DNA of 64,000 bases from Kingdonia uniflora. Taxonomy: Eukaryota; Streptophyta; Magnoliopsida; Ranunculales; Circaeasteraceae. The position numbers and the translations under genes are program-made. The first letter of the stretch is position 1; each line of letters begins with the position of its first letter. The notes beneath the pieces are model-generated. The model worked only from the letters and a program-made list of their open reading frames with translations, made no database searches and was not told the DNA's origin. The stretch lies in contig JACGCM010001511.1 of assembly GCA_014058105.1 (NCBI GenBank), forward strand, positions 2,480,001-2,544,000, given 5' to 3'. Positions 12,181-23,567 of this stretch are shown here, in pieces.

Positions 12181-13340
12181 GCATACCAAGGAAGTTGTAA
12201 AATAGCCATGAGCTTCTAATCAGGAAATGTCTCTAAGATAGGTAGGAGATCTTCACCACCGTCAATAAGAAGTCAAGATCAATGGTCTGCTACAACATTT
12301 TCAACACCTTTCTTATCTCAAATTTTGATGTCAAATTCATGTAACAAGAGGATCCATCAGATTAACCGAGGTTTAAAGTCCTTTTTGGATAGTGAATATT
12401 TTAAGGCCGCATGATCGGTATAGACAATAATTTTTGACCCAACAAGATATGACTAAAATTTTTCTAATGCAAGCACAATGGCTAATAGTAAATAACATGA
12501 GGTTTTTTATCTACTATTTGCCCTAAAATTGTTCCAACATCGTAGTTAGAGGCATTGCACATTAATTCAAATGAAAGATCCCAGTTGGGCAGTTGGATGA
12601 TTGGATCAAAAGTTAATAGAAGTTTGAGCTTCTCAAAAGTTCTAGAACATTCATCATCAAAGTGGAAATCAGTGTCTTTAGCAAGTAAATTGCCCAAGGG
12701 TTTGGAAATTTTGCTAAAATCTTTGATGAACCGACGATAAAACCCAGCATGGCCTAAAAAGGATTGAATGGCCTTAACCGTCCGAGGAGGATGAACTTCT
12801 ATCCCTTTTTGGAGATCATATGCCCAAGAACTATCCCTTATGTCACCATGAAGTGAGAATTTTCCCAGTTTAACACCAAATTGGTTTGTGTAAATCGTTA
12901 TTACACGAGCTCTAAATGGTGCAAACATTCATCAAAAGAGGAACCAAACACTGAAATATCATCTATGAAGATTTCGATAAATTTATCAACTATATCAGAG
13001 AATATGCTCTCATCATGCAACGTTGAAATATAGCGGGTGCATTACACAAACCAAATGGCATACGTCGATAAGCATAAGTCATGTAGGGACACGCGAATGT
13101 GGTTTTCTCCTGATCTTCTAGAGCGACGGGGATCAGATTATATCCAAAATAATAGTCAAGAAAATAGTAATGACTTTTTCCCGCTAATCGTTTAAGCATT
13201 AGATCAATGAATGGAAGAGGAAAATGATATTTCATAGTGATCGTGTTCAACTTTCTGTAATCAATACAAACACACCACCAGGTTGTCATACGGGTATGGA
13301 TTAATTCATTGTTCTCATTTTAGACTACAGTAATCTCTGA
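12181..13340 (-). pseudogene. Reverse transcriptase and RNase H start, copy B
   Basis: Minus strand: CIDYRKLNTITMKYHFPLPF (13260-13200), YRRMPFGLCNAPAIFQRC (13080-13020), a catalytic box reading FIDD at about 12970-12955, then KAIQSFLGHAGFYRRFIKDF (12780-12715) and the RNase H start DASNYDVGTILGQ-like text near 12550. The catalytic aspartates are visible, but at least one frameshift lies between 12928 and 12990. RNase H is truncated and degenerate toward 12200. Confidence 0.8.
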
Positions 13341-13484
13341 TTTCTTGAGTATAACTTGAACTGGGTTGACTTACTTACTATCCGAAATGAGGTATATGAT
13401 ACCCGAGTCTAAAAGCTTGAGAACATCCTTCTTAACCACCTCCATCATAGCTAAATTTAAATGTTGTTACATTTCACGTGAATT

Positions 13485-14508
13485 TTAAGCATCTTCCTCG
13501 AGAATGATGCGATGTATGCACACGGCCGAGCTAATTTCCTTCAAGTCTGTTATAGACCACTCTATGGTTGATTTGTATTTTCTATGGAAACTCAACAGTC
13601 TGCCTTCCTGATCAGCATCTAGATTAGAAGTTATTATCACAAGTAGAGTTTTAGAATCACTTAGAAAGGCATACTTGAAAGTATTGGGCAATGGCTTGAG
13701 GTCCAACTGTGGTGGTTTAACAATGGATAAAATAGGTAAAGCAATTGATGGTTTTAGAGGTTCTAGTCTAGGTCTCCATTTGGACATGTTAAAAATAGGA
13801 GTTGCGTTGAGTAAGGCATTAAACTCTTTAACGATTGTATCTTCATCAAAGTCCCCACCAAAGTTTACAAGACATGATTCTAATTGGTCCTCATAAATGG
13901 ATTTGGGGAAAGAGTTGTAAACTAGATAGTCAATCATATTGAGCTCAGCCATGTCATCAGAATCAGACACTTGAGTACTATTGTTAAAAACATTGAGTTT
14001 GATTTTCAAGTCGCCCATAAACAGTTGTAAGACCCCATTGAAGCGATTGATAATGGCATGGGGAGTAGTAAGAAAAGGGAGGCCCAATATACGGGACATT
14101 TTTAGTGTCCAAAACAATAAAGTTCACAGGAAAAATGAGAGTATCAACCTTGATAAGAATATCCTCAAGGATACCATGTTGGTATCTTATTGACCTATCA
14201 GCCAATTAAAGTGTCATTCGGGTAGGTTTGATTTTTCTAAGTCTTAATTCCTGATAGACCGAGTAAGGTAAGGCATTCACACTAGCCCCCAAGTTGAGTA
14301 ATGCTCTCACCACTTTGTGATCTCCAATTTTACCAGGGATGGTTAGGCTTCCTGGATCTCGAAGCTTAGGAGGGGTTAATGTCTCAGTCAAGAAAACTTT
14401 CTTGTGTATATTGATTTTCATTTTCCTAGTACATGTATCCTTAAGGAATTTGGCATATGCATGAATAAGCATGATGGAATCTGAAAGAAGGCGTTGTAGA
14501 TAAGGCAT
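13485..14508 (-). pseudogene. Protease region of copy B
   Basis: Minus strand: a block reading DPGSLTIPGKIGDHKVVRA is followed by LLNLGASVNALPYSVYQEL (14340-14240). In Athila proteases the site is normally LLDLGAS; here the catalytic Asp reads Asn. A linker follows, with IGPPF and LSDSKTLLVIITSNL (13660-13600), leading into reverse transcriptase. Two overlapping frames show a shift near 14110-14000. Inactive. Confidence 0.7.
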
Positions 14509-15860
14509 ATTTGGCTCAAGACGTGCCTTTGGTATAGAAACGGATGAGGTTAGTAACTCCTTAGATTTCTTAGAAGGTTTACAGAGCCTTACTACAACTG
14601 GTTCACTCGTACCTACCTCATTCTCAATAGTAACTGGTGTTGGCTCAACCCTAGGTATTTCAACTCGGTTATAAATTTGTCTACCACTTCAAAGAGTGGT
14701 AATGATATTAAATTATTTTGGGAATGAACTAGAATTAAAACTCGGTGGTCTTTTCAGATTAGATATAGGTTGGCTAGGTAGCTTACTTGGTGGTCTCTCA
14801 TATAATATATTTGCTAATTGTCCTATCTGAGTCTCTAAATTAGAGATAGATTGGGATGTAGAATTTTTATTCACCAAAGTATATTTTTGGAATTGCATCA
14901 TTTGTTGCTGAAATTGCAACGCTTGTTTTTGACTTTCCATTGATTTTTTTTACTTTTCATTGATTGTTGCATGAAGAAAGCAAGGGTGTCTTCCAAAGAT
15001 GGTTTAGGTGGAGCGGGTGGGAACTGTTTGGACGACTGAAAGAATTACTGAGATGCTTGGGAATAAGGTTTAAAAAGGGATTCCTAGGCAAATTATGACT
15101 TGAGGTTTGTGGCTCTCTAAAACCCAAATTCGGTTGGTTGTTTTTCCACAAGAAATTTGGGTGGTTCTACCAAGTTGGCTTGTCCGGGTCAAAGGGCTTC
15201 TTGTAGGTATTATTCAAAGTATTCACTTTCTCATGATTATCATTTATTTCATTGAACATGGAATACATTTGAGTTACATGGGTTACATTATAGCAAACGG
15301 TGCAACCCTATTGCTAAACTTGGTTCATACTACCCTTAGATTGATTCATAGTCATAGCCACAATTTTTTGGGAAAGAGTATCTAATTGGGCTTTGATGGA
15401 TGTTCCTCACTCACTTTATATAAACCACCTTTCTTGGTTGTACGAACATTTTTATGCAGATCAAAATCCTACTGTTAAGAGTTCTCGACCAATATCTCAA
15501 ACTCCTCATAAGCTCAATTGGGTTCAAGGTCCTAAAATTTTCCACTATGCATGTATTCTAGCCTATAACGATTCTTAGAGGTTATTCCACGATAGAAGAT
15601 CTGGGCTACGCGTTGCTTTTCAAAACCATGATGGGGACATTATAAAAGAAGATCCTTATATCTCTTACATGCCTCGTAAAACAATTATATTTCTAAGAGC
15701 AAGGGTTTTTCCCATTGAAAACCATTTGGTTTTGAACTTGGTCTCTATTTGGTCCCATGAATTGATAGATCCTGGTGCTAATGAATGAAGCCAATGACTC
15801 GCCTTGTCTTTTAGTGAGAATGGGAATAAACGAATGCGGGCAGAATCCTTACTAAAATGT
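14509..15860 (-). pseudogene. gag of copy B
   Basis: Minus-strand fragments: QFQQQMMQFQKYTL and ISNLETQIGQLANILYERPP (14900-14790), which is the Gln-rich coiled linker typical of Athila gag. Upstream is a NNQPNLGF block (15145-15100), then weak capsid-like sequence to about 15860. Many stops. Assigned by position and by the linker. Confidence 0.6.
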
Positions 15861-16139
15861 TAATATTTTGAGAACGCACAGATTATATAAGAGATAAATC
15901 TAAGAAGAATAAATAAAAACTAATTATAAAAGTTAATTATTGAGAGCTAAGGTTTAAACTTGGCCTCTACCCTTGTCTTTTAGTGAGAATGGGAATAAAC
16001 GAATACGGACAGAATCCTCAGTAAAATGTTGATATTTTGAGAAGGCACAGATTATATAAGAAATAAATCTAAGAAGAATAAATAAAACCTAATTATAAAA
16101 CTTAATGAGAGAGAGCTAAGGTTTGGACGTGGCCTCTAC
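15802..16139 (-). repeat. 169-bp tandem duplication spanning the LTR/internal junction of copy B
   Basis: The segment starting ccttgtcttttagtgagaat occurs at 15802 and again at 15971 and runs to ggcctctacc in both (15970 and about 16139). Each copy contains leader sequence plus the first roughly 80 bp of LTR sequence, so the element has two LTR/leader junctions. Confidence 0.8.
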
Positions 16140-16974
16140 CTTTCAAAGCACTAATCGATATACAACTAGATCATAATATCTCCACCCATTATATATTCAT
16201 GCTAAGACATATACGATGTTATAAAATAAACCACTAAATCTATGGTCAAGCATTTAGTGGTTATGTTTTTAAGTTAGGGTAAAGAGTGTCTTAGAAAATT
16301 ATCAACTCAACCATGGCTAGGCTTGAGTGGGTTCTCTAGTATTTCCTCTTGTTTAGATCTCCAAATCAAGTCTACGGTTAGTAGCACTTGTTTGTATCCA
16401 AAGTTATCGTATACCAAACCGAAGCTATGGTCAAGCCTTCGATATGATACACTAACTTATCAATCATAAAGTACTAAGAAAAAACTAATTTGAACCTAAT
16501 TAAATACCAACTATTGCTCATCTAAGAAGATGCCTCATCCTAGCCTTAGCTAGGAGATTAGCCACTCATCTCGGACTTCATCGCATTAACAACTAATGAA
16601 GACATTAGCAAAAATTAAACTAAAAGAGAAGAAGAAGACAATTAAATACAACTAAGACTTTATTTCTTCTAAACTTGCTCCAATATGAGATGCCCAATTA
16701 TAATGGGGGGAGGGTTCCTTTTATAGGAGAAGGAACCCAAATTTAAAAAATATACATTAAATTCAAAACAATATTTTCATAATAATATATCTTTGACTTT
16801 TTGTGCTATAAACTGTTGGACACACTTTTACTTGACCTTAAGAGTTTGGTTTCAAATATCCATCTCCAATAGCTACAATCAAACAAATGCGCATAAGTAC
16901 CTAAAATTAAATATAATGGGCGACTAAAATACATGTTCGGGTATATTGAAAATATCATAATTATGCACTCATTA
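16050..16974 (-). repeat. 5' LTR of copy B
   Basis: Matches 8669-9533 throughout, but is somewhat longer near its start (extra sequence about 16790-16920). The outer dinucleotide is mutated (TA instead of TG on the element strand). Confidence 0.75.
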
Positions 16975-17449
16975 CATTTGGAGTGCAAAATTTCTTTGAA
17001 TCTTCTGTAATAGGGATACCGAGGTGGCTCGAACCTTCAGGTAGAGGAATGGGGGCACCTTAGCACCGAGGTAAACCCGTGGGGCCTTAGTCAGGGGTCG
17101 GGGACCTAAACGCGTATGGGCTGATATGCGTAAAGGTATCGGGACTCAGGATTGAGCAGGGGTCTCCTGATTGTATGCCTGCTGGGGTTCTTAAACTTAG
17201 TGGCTTAATTCGTCAAGGGCGCGATGATGTCTATCAGTTTCTTCAATACAGCGTTGTCGTTTGGTTTTTAATTTCTAGTATTGATCTTTACGCTTGAGGA
17301 AAAGTTGGTTTGTGGACGCTCTTATGCCTGAAGCTAACCACTAACTTATTGGGGCCAACTGAGCGATAATTCTATCGGTGGGGGTACCGACTATGGCTGA
17401 GTAGAATGAAGGGTAGGGGACATTAGGGGTGGGTAGAGAGTGAAAAAGG
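16975..17449 (-). pseudogene. gag N-terminal part, copy A
   Basis: Minus-strand sequence matching the gag N-terminal regions of copies C (22330-22800) and D (38870-39290): proline/serine-rich, then a charged helical segment encoded around 17300-17210. It joins 8668 across the copy B insertion. It ends at the copy G insertion at 17450. Stops are present; no catalytic motif is expected here. Confidence 0.65.
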
Positions 17450-18049
17450 TGTAGGGACTTATCCCTCGAGCTATGGACACTCGACATCATATATACCTCG
17501 AGCTCCAGAAGACTCAATCTTATCCAGTACCAGACTCACGCATAAACAAGCACGTTACAAGCATGTTAACAGTTACACATTGACCACGAACTTAGGCAGA
17601 ACATGAATCGTCCACAACAGATGTAAATAGAACAAGTCAACATACACATGTCTCCCACGAGCTAGCAGTTACACACTCAACTGCCCATGGCTCCCACTTT
17701 TAAGAGAACGTGTTCAAGCACGATGTCAAGCTGAGAACAGGGTCTATAAAAGGGCAGAGCTCCTAAGGAAACAGGACGGTCGACAGAAAAATCTATACAT
17801 ACAATTATCTGATCTCTAGCAATATTTTCTTAGATTAACTCTTGTAATCAGATTCTCTCAATTTCTCAAGCAATAATACTACTTTCACAAAATCCTCCAC
17901 TCGAGGTCGCAGTTTTTATCTATTCACAAGTTTTCCACGCTAAATCCCCTGTGTCAAGTGTTATCTCTTATTTAATTCTTATCATAGTAGTTCTTGGTGT
18001 AAGGATCAATTTCAAGCTAGTTTGAGCTTTATGAAATTTGGTCCTTATA
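17450..18049 (+). repeat. 5' LTR of copy G
   Basis: 600 bp, TGTAGGGAC...GGTCCTTATA. It contains a TATA-type box, tctataaaagggcag (17732-17746), so transcription likely starts about 30 bp further on. The 3' twin is at 20167. Confidence 0.9.
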
Positions 18050-18133
18050 TTTGGCGCTGTGCGTGGGAACGTACGGTTTTCCACGTACTTAAGGGCCACG
18101 ATTGATACTCATCAGTCAAGCAGTATTCAATTA

Positions 18134-19850
18134 TGGTTCAAACACGTCAATCTTCGAGAGCTTAGTCTAAAAGTTAGGGGGAACCTGATCGGGTTACTGA
18201 GCTTCGGGCGAGCTTAATTGCCAAAGCCAAGAAACGGAGTCAGCTCGAACGCCAGCTATTGGAAGATCGAGAGCTCCGCGAGAAGGAGTTAGAACGAGAG
18301 CGTCAAGATTGAGTTCTAGAGACAAAGAAACAAGAAGCTCAGATGTTAGCTTTTCAAATAGCTCTGAAAGCATTACAGAGCAGCCAACCACCACCAGCCC
18401 TGAGAGAGCGCGAAATAGTACCAACAATCTCAAGGGTGTCCGTTCATGAGAGGTTAGGGCCACATGAGGTACATAGTACATATACTTCCAGGATTCATTG
18501 TGAGGATCCACAAGCACTGATAGTCTTAATTCATTTGGGACAGGTGGCGCAGAAAAATATCAGCTGAGATCGCAGGCCTTGCAAGCATCCCGAGGAAGTC
18601 ATGCGACCTCCTTACTGAGCCCCGCTTCCTGAACATGTGAGCGAGAAAACAGGTGACCACGTTCCCAGACTCATACATTAAGTAGTTCCGGCAGTTTCAA
18701 CGTTCCAGCAGTTCCAACAGCTCCTATCCCTCAGTATTATATTTCTTAGGAGCTCATGGACCGGCGTATCAGGAAGGTCATCGAAGCAACGACTTTAGAT
18801 GCGAAGGATGACTCGCATAAATTACAAGGTAGTCCAATTGCTAAAGAATTATTAGATATGAATGTCTCAACATGTTTTCATATACCCAAGATCATCAAAT
18901 ACAAAGGAACCGATCCTGGCCAGCACGTTCAACAATTCTGTGACTCATTGGGTTTGTATTCTAATCTGAATCACATCCTTCGCCGGCTCTACGCTAGCAG
19001 TCTCCTGGACGAACCTCTTTGTTGGTTCTACTATTTACTGAAAGGTTTGATTCATACCTTCGAGCAGTTATAGAAAATCTTCATCAAGGCTTATGCCCAC
19101 AACAAAGACAAAGAAAAGAACTTATATTCTCTAATAAGTCTGAAACAAGCACAAGGGGAGAAGCTCGAGGAGTTCTCAAAGAAGTTTCTCGAACTGGCTG
19201 GGAAGGTCGACAATCTAGATCAGAAGACAACCGTGTCCGCATTCACAAATGCTCTGCAGTTCAATTGCAAAGCTAAAAAGTATTTCTTCCTGAAGAAGCC
19301 CAAGACTCCCAAAGATATGATCGAGAAAGTCAACAATTATATCAATCAGGAGCGGATGATGCCCGAACCGAATAAACCTATAAAGGTAGTCCACAACACC
19401 AAGGTTCCTTCTACAGATTCCAACAACAACCGCAGCTCGAGCGATCAAGGCGAACCTAAGCGAGCAAAGACAGGACCAGAAAGAGACAACAATCAGAGGT
19501 CGCAAAAACCATCCAGAACAGTCATACTAAAGTTAAATGCCAAGGTTTCCATGATTTATCATATTCTCCAGAAGGATAAATGTTTTCGTCCAGCTTGACA
19601 TTTTGATCCAATAGCAGGCCGACCTTATTGCGAATATCACAAGATTAAGCACCACAGCACCGACAATTGCTAGGGCTTGAAAAAGCTCCTGGATATCATT
19701 TTTAAGGAAGGGAGGATGCTCGAATACATCATCGATCTTCCCAGTTATAAAGATGGAAGTTATCTGAAACAAGCAGAGGAAGATGTGCAAAGGTATGATA
19801 CACTTGATTCCTCATCTTAACCATGATGTTGCAAAGGTACGCTTCCAAAA
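18134..19850 (+). pseudogene. gag with zinc knuckle, copy G
   Basis: Starts near ATG 18134 (MVQTRQSSRA), with early stops. A charged coiled-coil segment (18200-18350) is followed by the capsid core: FHIPKIIKYKGTDPGQHVQQ (about 18875-18935), then LYSLISLKQAQGEKLEEFSK (19119-19180) and FLKKPKTPKDMIEKVNNYI in shifted frame. The end carries a CCHC-type knuckle, YCEYHKIKHHSTDNC (19626-19670), with one stop after it. Capsid-like protein; no pol follows. Broken by several stops and shifts, but the gag layout is complete. Confidence 0.8.
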
Positions 19851-20166
19851 AAACTCATATTTTTTTCTCACCCATACAAAACAGACATGTTTGTTTTCCT
19901 CTGCAGCGAAGATGTACTGCAGGTTATTCGGCGATCAAATCTGACCACTATTTATAGCAATACCGTATTAATGCAAGTTGTTTCCCCAACAGCCATCTGC
20001 TCGGGAAAACCAACAGTCTACCCATAAAACTCAAGGGTCATAATGACAATACACTCTTCAGTATAGACGTTCCATTTTTCAAGTGTCGCTTACGTCATCA
20101 GAAGGTCTGAGTTTTAGGGTTTTTCTCAACTAAAGCCACACGTGACTTTAGTTGCGAGGGGGAGAT
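19851..20166 (+). other. Copy G 3' noncoding segment with polypurine tract
   Basis: No coding similarity. Contains a short inverted repeat, aaagtcacgtg around 20135-20150 (taaagccacacgtgactttag), directly before the polypurine tract 20153-20166. Confidence 0.6.
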
Positions 20167-20766
20167 TGTAGGGACTTATCCCTCGAGCTATAGACACTCG
20201 ACCTCATCTATACCTCAAGCTCCAGAAGACTCGATCTTATCCAGTACCAGACTCACGCATAAACAAACACGTTACAAACACGTTAGCAGTTACACATCGA
20301 CCACGAACTCAAGCAGAACGTGGATCGTCCACAGCAGATGTAAACAGAATAAGTCAATATATACCTGTCTCTCACGAGCTAGCAATTACATACTCAACTG
20401 CCCATGACTCCCACTTTCAAGAAAACGCGTTCAAGCACGATGTCAAGTTGAGAGCATGGTCTATAAATGGGCAGAGCTCCTAAGGAAACAGGATGGTCGA
20501 CAAAAAAATCTATACATACAATTATCTGATTTCTAGCTATATTTTCTTAGATTAACTCTTGTAATCATATTCTCTTAATCTCTCAAGCAATAATACTACT
20601 TTCACAAAATCCTCCACTCGAGGTCGAGGTTTTTACCTATTCACAGGTTTTTCACGCTAAATCCCCTGTGTGAAGTGTTATCTCTTACTTATTTCTTGTC
20701 ATAGTAATTCTTGGTATAAGTGTCGATTTCAAGCTAGTTCGAGCTTTACGAAATCTGGTCCCTACA
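20167..20766 (+). repeat. 3' LTR of copy G
   Basis: 600 bp, exactly the length of the 5' LTR, with scattered substitutions between them. It ends CCCTACA and is followed by the target duplication AAAGG. Confidence 0.9.
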
Positions 20767-20779
20767 AAAGGGTATAGCA

Positions 20780-20793
20780 GAGACGGTGCCAAA
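20780..20793 (-). other. Primer-binding site of copy A
   Basis: On the minus strand, the LTR end is followed by TTTGGCACCGTCTC, resembling the usual tggcgccgt gypsy tRNA primer site. It fixes the inner edge of the 5' LTR. Confidence 0.6.
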
Positions 20794-21459
20794 TATAGGG
20801 GCTTATTCTCATAAAGAAGAGACTGAGCTCTTACACCATGGTAGAATCCTTGAATAGAAATATGATAGTCTACTATACAAACATACTTGCGTAGAATCCT
20901 TGAATAGGTATTCTCCATGACCTCTAGCGAGGATTTTGAAAAGATGATGTATATAAAGATGGGGTTATAGAATTCGAGTTATGGGAGACCTAAATATTGA
21001 GCTTCTTCGGGTGCTTAAAGGTTCTCCCAAACTCTTATATGGTGTTTATGGACTAAGTTTTTCTAATCACTTCATCATAACTCTCTTCCCCTATTTATAG
21101 GAGATAGAAAAAAATAAGCCACTACAAAAGGGTCAAGTTACATGTATATCCTTTTTGGCAGCTTTCCCGTACAGAAGTTGATTCTGCCATAGTTGTTTGT
21201 TGACTTATCTGTTGAGCTATTTGTTGGGTTGTCTGCCTTCGACCATATACTGATATGGGCAAAGCTTCATTAGATTCGAAGGTGGATTATGGTAGGCTTC
21301 AACATAGTCTTCTAGTATTTAGCTTGCTTTGGAAAGGCTCTAACTAGACGATTACCTTGACTGATTTGTGAGTACATTAGGCTTTGAGTCTTGCGGTAGG
21401 CATTGATGTAGCCTTTGAGTATTCGGCTAGTCTTGGAAGGCTATGACTAGGCTACTACA
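20794..21459 (-). repeat. 5' LTR of copy A
   Basis: 666-bp LTR, start TGTAGTAGCC at 21459. It matches 1-698. TATA-type box tcctataaatagg on the minus strand (about 21092-21104). Confidence 0.85.
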
Positions 21460-22957
21460 ATTAGCATCAGCCATTTCTTCCACAACCTTTTTGATTGATC
21501 TTCCTGATTATTGCATTTCCAGTTGTCACTTTCATTGTAAATAGGAGCAACCATTATTTTATTCAGCTGTCTAGGTTTATGTTTATTGCTAGTTTGGGTT
21601 TATCCTTGATGATTATTTTCACGGTTGTACTTGAGGTTTATGCAGCCGTTGACTTTCGGCAACATCTACCCAATTGTCAGGATGGACATTGGAGAATGTT
21701 AAGACTGCATTAGCATAATTGAGGGTCTCAATTTTATGGGACTCGTCTAAGAATCTCTTGGTAAAGCTTTCGAGTGTTTGAGTTTGAGTCTTTGAATGTT
21801 GAATAAGGCATCGACCCTAACCCTTGATCTTTATTTGATGTGAAGGGAGAGATGAGATATTTGGACAAGTCTTTGAAACTTTGAATATATCCATTGGGGG
21901 GCCATGATACTATTTAAGTGGACTATCAGAGAGGCTAGTGGAGAACATTTAGCAAAGGATATGATCAACTAACAAATGGAGGCTCAACGAGTTCTAGAAC
22001 TCAAGGACGTGGGACAGTGGGGTTGTCTTTCCATTCAAACTTTTGGGATATGGAAATTTAATGGGACATCGATGTCTAAAAGCTACAAGCAGATTTGGTT
22101 GTTAAGTCTGCTCCAAGAATTAGGGGTTGGGCATGAGCAAATTCGAATGGCGACTTTGATTTGTTGGTCGAGTTCTTCTTGTGTTACACATGCTGGTCGA
22201 GGGGAAGAACGATTTGTTCGAGTTTGGTATGGTTTTGGTATGGGCGTATGTTCCATACTACGCTCACCTAGCCATTTCCAGGCTGGTCTTCGAGTAAGAG
22301 GTCTGGATGTCCACAGGGTAGAATCGCTAAAAGCTTCATAAATGGGAACGCCTAAATGTGATGAACCTTCAGGTATGGGATGGTTGATACCTTCGGTGCC
22401 TAGATGGACTAGGGGTTCCTTTGTTCAGGGGTTAGGACCTAAGCGCGCACAAATAAATATCCGCGAAGGACCAGGAGCTCTAGACCGAGCAGGGGCATCT
22501 TATGCTGGTGCTTGTTGTAGACCCCGAACAGAGTTGCGGAGCTCCTCGAAGTCGTAGTGGTATCTATCCATTTCTTCGACACGGCACTGATATTCATTTT
22601 TGAGCTCCTATTACCGGTCTTCACGCTCGTAGCAAAGTTAGTTGGTGTGTCTCTCTTCAGCTTGAGAAAACTATTTACACATCAGGGTGAGTTAGGCAGT
22701 TATGTCGTCTGTCGAGGCTTCTATTATGGCTGAGGTTGAACAAAGGTTAGGAGCCATTAGACAAATGCTCGTTATGGTAAAGTGGTTGAAAGTATAGGAA
22801 ATAGCACAGACGATGCCAAATATAGGGGACTAATCTCATAGATAGTTTGTCGGAGCTCCTACTATGGCTGAGGTTGAACGAAGGTTAGGAGCCATTAGAC
22901 AAGTGCTCATTGTGGTAAAGTGGTTGAAAGTATAGGTAATTGCACATATAGGCCAAA
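21460..22957 (-). pseudogene. gag of copy C
   Basis: Minus strand, matching copy D 37965-39298 almost end to end: leader, N-terminal charged region (22720-22560), low-complexity linker, then the capsid core start near 21900-21700. It is cut at 21460 by the insertion of copy A; the rest of copy C must lie left of the window. Stops and shifts occur throughout. Confidence 0.75.
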
Positions 22958-22985
22958 TGTAGGGGCCTAATCTCGTTGAGGGAAG
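22721..22985 (-). repeat. Tandem duplication of gag start/primer site/LTR end in copy C
   Basis: The segment tatggctgaggttgaac...gccaaat(g/a)tagggg...taatctc is present twice, beginning about 22725 and 22862 (period about 137 bp). Each unit contains gag start, primer-binding site and the LTR terminus, so copy C has two candidate primer sites (near 22810 and 22948). Confidence 0.75.
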
Positions 22986-23567
22986 ATTAAATTCTTATAC
23001 CATTGAGTTAATACGTGCCTAGGTGTTCTAACAACTATATTTAATTAAAATAGAGAAAACTTCTAATATATACACTTGCATGGAGTTCTAGAATGGGATT
23101 CCTTTACGACCTCTAGTGAGAATTTTTAAGATGAAATCGTATAAATGGGTGAGATTACAAATAAAGGCTCGAGTAGACTGAATCTTTAAGCTTTATAAGG
23201 TGCCTGAAGGTTATCATAGCTTTTCAAGGGTGCGTGTGTGGGAGGGGAATCTCAACCTCTCTATGGTAGCCTTCCTCCCCTATTTATAGAAGATAGGAAT
23301 GATGGTATCACTATAAAGAGGTTAAATTACAAGTGTATCCTTCTTTACAACTATCTTGTACCAGAGTCGGTTCTGCCAGAGTTATCTACTGAGTCGTCTG
23401 CCTTCGACCAGGAGTAGGGATGGATTGAAGTAGTGGTCGAAGCTTTAGTGGACTCGAAGGCAGACTTGTTGTGGTTCTAATAGATTTATAAGTATGGTAG
23501 GCTTCAAGCTGCTCAAGAGTCTTCAAGTATCTAGTTTGTTCTTGAAGGCTAGGAATAGGCTACTACA
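22958..23567 (-). repeat. 5' LTR of copy C
   Basis: 610 bp. On the minus strand it starts TGTAGTAGCCTATTCC at 23567 and ends CCCCTACA at 22958, followed by TTTGGCC primer-site sequence. Matches the LTRs of copy D and, more distantly, copy A. The flank acaaa (23568-23572) would be the target duplication; its partner is outside the window. Confidence 0.85.

Larger units (their letters stand above)
8669..16974 (-). mobile_element. Athila-type Ty3/gypsy element, copy B, inserted in copy A gag
   Basis: Minus-strand element with LTRs 8669-9533 (3') and about 16050-16974 (5'), gag, protease, reverse transcriptase/RNase H and integrase in that order. Integrase and RT sequences are of Athila type (YRRMPFGLCNAPAIFQRCMM; RLRLFPKKLRSRWHGPF). 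A noncoding 1.3 kb between integrase and the 3' LTR replaces the usual env-like region. LTR ends read TGAT...ATCA on the plus strand. I could not find a clean 5-bp target duplication, so outer limits are good to about 10 bp. All frames are broken. Confidence 0.85.
17450..20766 (+). mobile_element. Compact gag-only gypsy element (TR-GAG type), copy G
   Basis: Two 600-bp LTRs (17450-18049, 20167-20766) start TGTAGGGACTTATCCCTCGA. Perfect 5-bp target duplication AAAGG at 17445-17449 and 20767-20771. Primer site tggcgctgtgcgtggg follows the 5' LTR; polypurine tract gcgagggggagat precedes the 3' LTR. The 2.1-kb interior holds only gag with a zinc knuckle. There is no protease, reverse transcriptase or integrase, so it must have been moved in trans. 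The gag end (YIIDLPSYKDGSYLK) resembles that of Tat copies D and F. It inserted just downstream of the copy A primer-binding site. Confidence 0.9.
1..21459 (-). mobile_element. Ty3/gypsy Tat-lineage LTR retrotransposon, copy A (nested host of B and G)
   Basis: Read on the minus strand: 5' LTR 20794-21459, primer-binding site, gag (17449-16975, then 8668-7560), protease, partial reverse transcriptase, integrase, a tandem array, an antisense ORF and the 3' LTR 698-1, which runs off the window. The two LTRs are clearly alike in sequence (start TGTAGTAGCC, inner TATAAATA box). Copy B interrupts gag at 8669-16974 and copy G interrupts it at 17450-20766. The element itself sits inside the gag of copy C: the base after 21459 resumes C gag. 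All frames are broken, so it is inactive. The far target duplication lies outside the window; the near flank is attag (21460-21464). Confidence 0.85.

Noticed and set aside
8664..16979. Target duplication for copy B
   Set aside because: Flanks atgag and catttg do not match; the true ends may have shifted by mutation.
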